NCBI GenBank assembly: GCA_016169945.1
Contig: JADLSH010000106.1
Location: forward strand, 372,001 to 436,000
Direction: 5' to 3'
From: Trachythela sp. YZ-2020
Lineage: Eukaryota; Cnidaria; Anthozoa; Malacalcyonacea; Clavulariidae
Length of the DNA: 64,000 nt
Of this stretch, positions 63,925 to 64,000 are shown in pieces. How positions within the stretch are numbered: position 1 is the stretch's first letter; the number at the start of each line of letters is the position of its first letter. Under the pieces are notes generated by a model. That model worked only from the letters and a program-made list of their open reading frames with translations, was not told the origin of the DNA and did not search any database. Position numbers and translations under genes: made by a program.

Positions 63925-64000
63925 CATAATACCGTGTCGTTTAGAGCTGCTGCTGTTGATAATATGCAATCTACGCAAACTATTACGTCTAATGGTCAAA

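Overview
This window is AT-rich, gene-poor eukaryotic DNA from an invertebrate animal, most likely a cnidarian and perhaps an anthozoan. That placement is an inference. It rests on the mix of CR1/L2 and Rex1-like LINEs, a Penelope-like element with a GIY-YIG domain, an R2/NeSL-type LINE, a tRNA-derived SINE head and IS3EU-type DNA transposons. No rRNA, functional tRNA, CRISPR array, operon or convincing complete host gene is visible. Two possible single exons that are not obviously transposon genes stand out: a BEN-domain exon at 51.6-51.8 kb and a UBX-like exon at 13.2-14.2 kb. Almost everything else that can be recognised is mobile DNA at various stages of decay.

Layout. 0-9.3 kb: non-coding repeats (inverted-repeat elements, an interspersed repeat family, a ~110-bp tandem array at 3.67-4.61 kb, a SINE-like conserved block) and two short hAT-like elements. 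9.3-13.2 kb: Penelope-like retroelement copies in both orientations, with pseudo-LTRs and hammerhead ribozymes. 13.2-14.2 kb: UBX-like exon. 14.3-18.5 kb: broken LINE A (+). 18.6-19.6 kb: Rex1-like endonuclease fragment. 20.2-24.3 kb: LINE B (-), whose 987-codon ORF2 is intact. 24.5-28.26 kb: Rex1/CR1-like LINE C (+). 28.3-30.3 kb: non-coding, with a promoter-like 92-bp tandem duplication.

30.33-41.66 kb is the most notable region, a four-level nest of DNA transposons. The outer IS3EU-like element carries a HECT-type ubiquitin-ligase-like gene (+) and a DDE integrase/transposase (-). Its transposase gene is split by a second IS3EU-like element (33,832-40,850; TAT...ATA ends, 6-bp target duplication), which carries an alpha-kinase gene (+) and its own transposase (-). 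That transposase is in turn split by a 3.9-kb foldback element with a TTAA duplication and ~1.2-1.4-kb arms (36,523-40,468). One arm of the foldback holds a 208-bp TA-flanked MITE. Reading frames and empty sites on either side of the junctions prove three of the four insertions.

41.7-64 kb: a clean hammerhead ribozyme at 42.1 kb, decayed LINE D (-), non-coding repeats at 45.4-51.5 kb, the BEN-like exon, a second copy of a 1.1-kb repeat (52.0-53.1 kb), a LINE fragment, a decayed R2/NeSL-type LINE (54.8-57.0 kb), a 3.5-kb transposon whose ends are arrays of short palindromes (57.1-60.6 kb), a SINE head, a 5'-truncated LINE E, and ORF1 of LINE F running off the window edge and carrying a 236-bp insertion with a 14-bp target duplication.

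The genes do not form one pathway. What links them is mobile-element biology. The unusual part is that two related cut-and-paste transposons each pair an integrase-fold transposase with a different captured signalling enzyme (HECT ligase, alpha-kinase).
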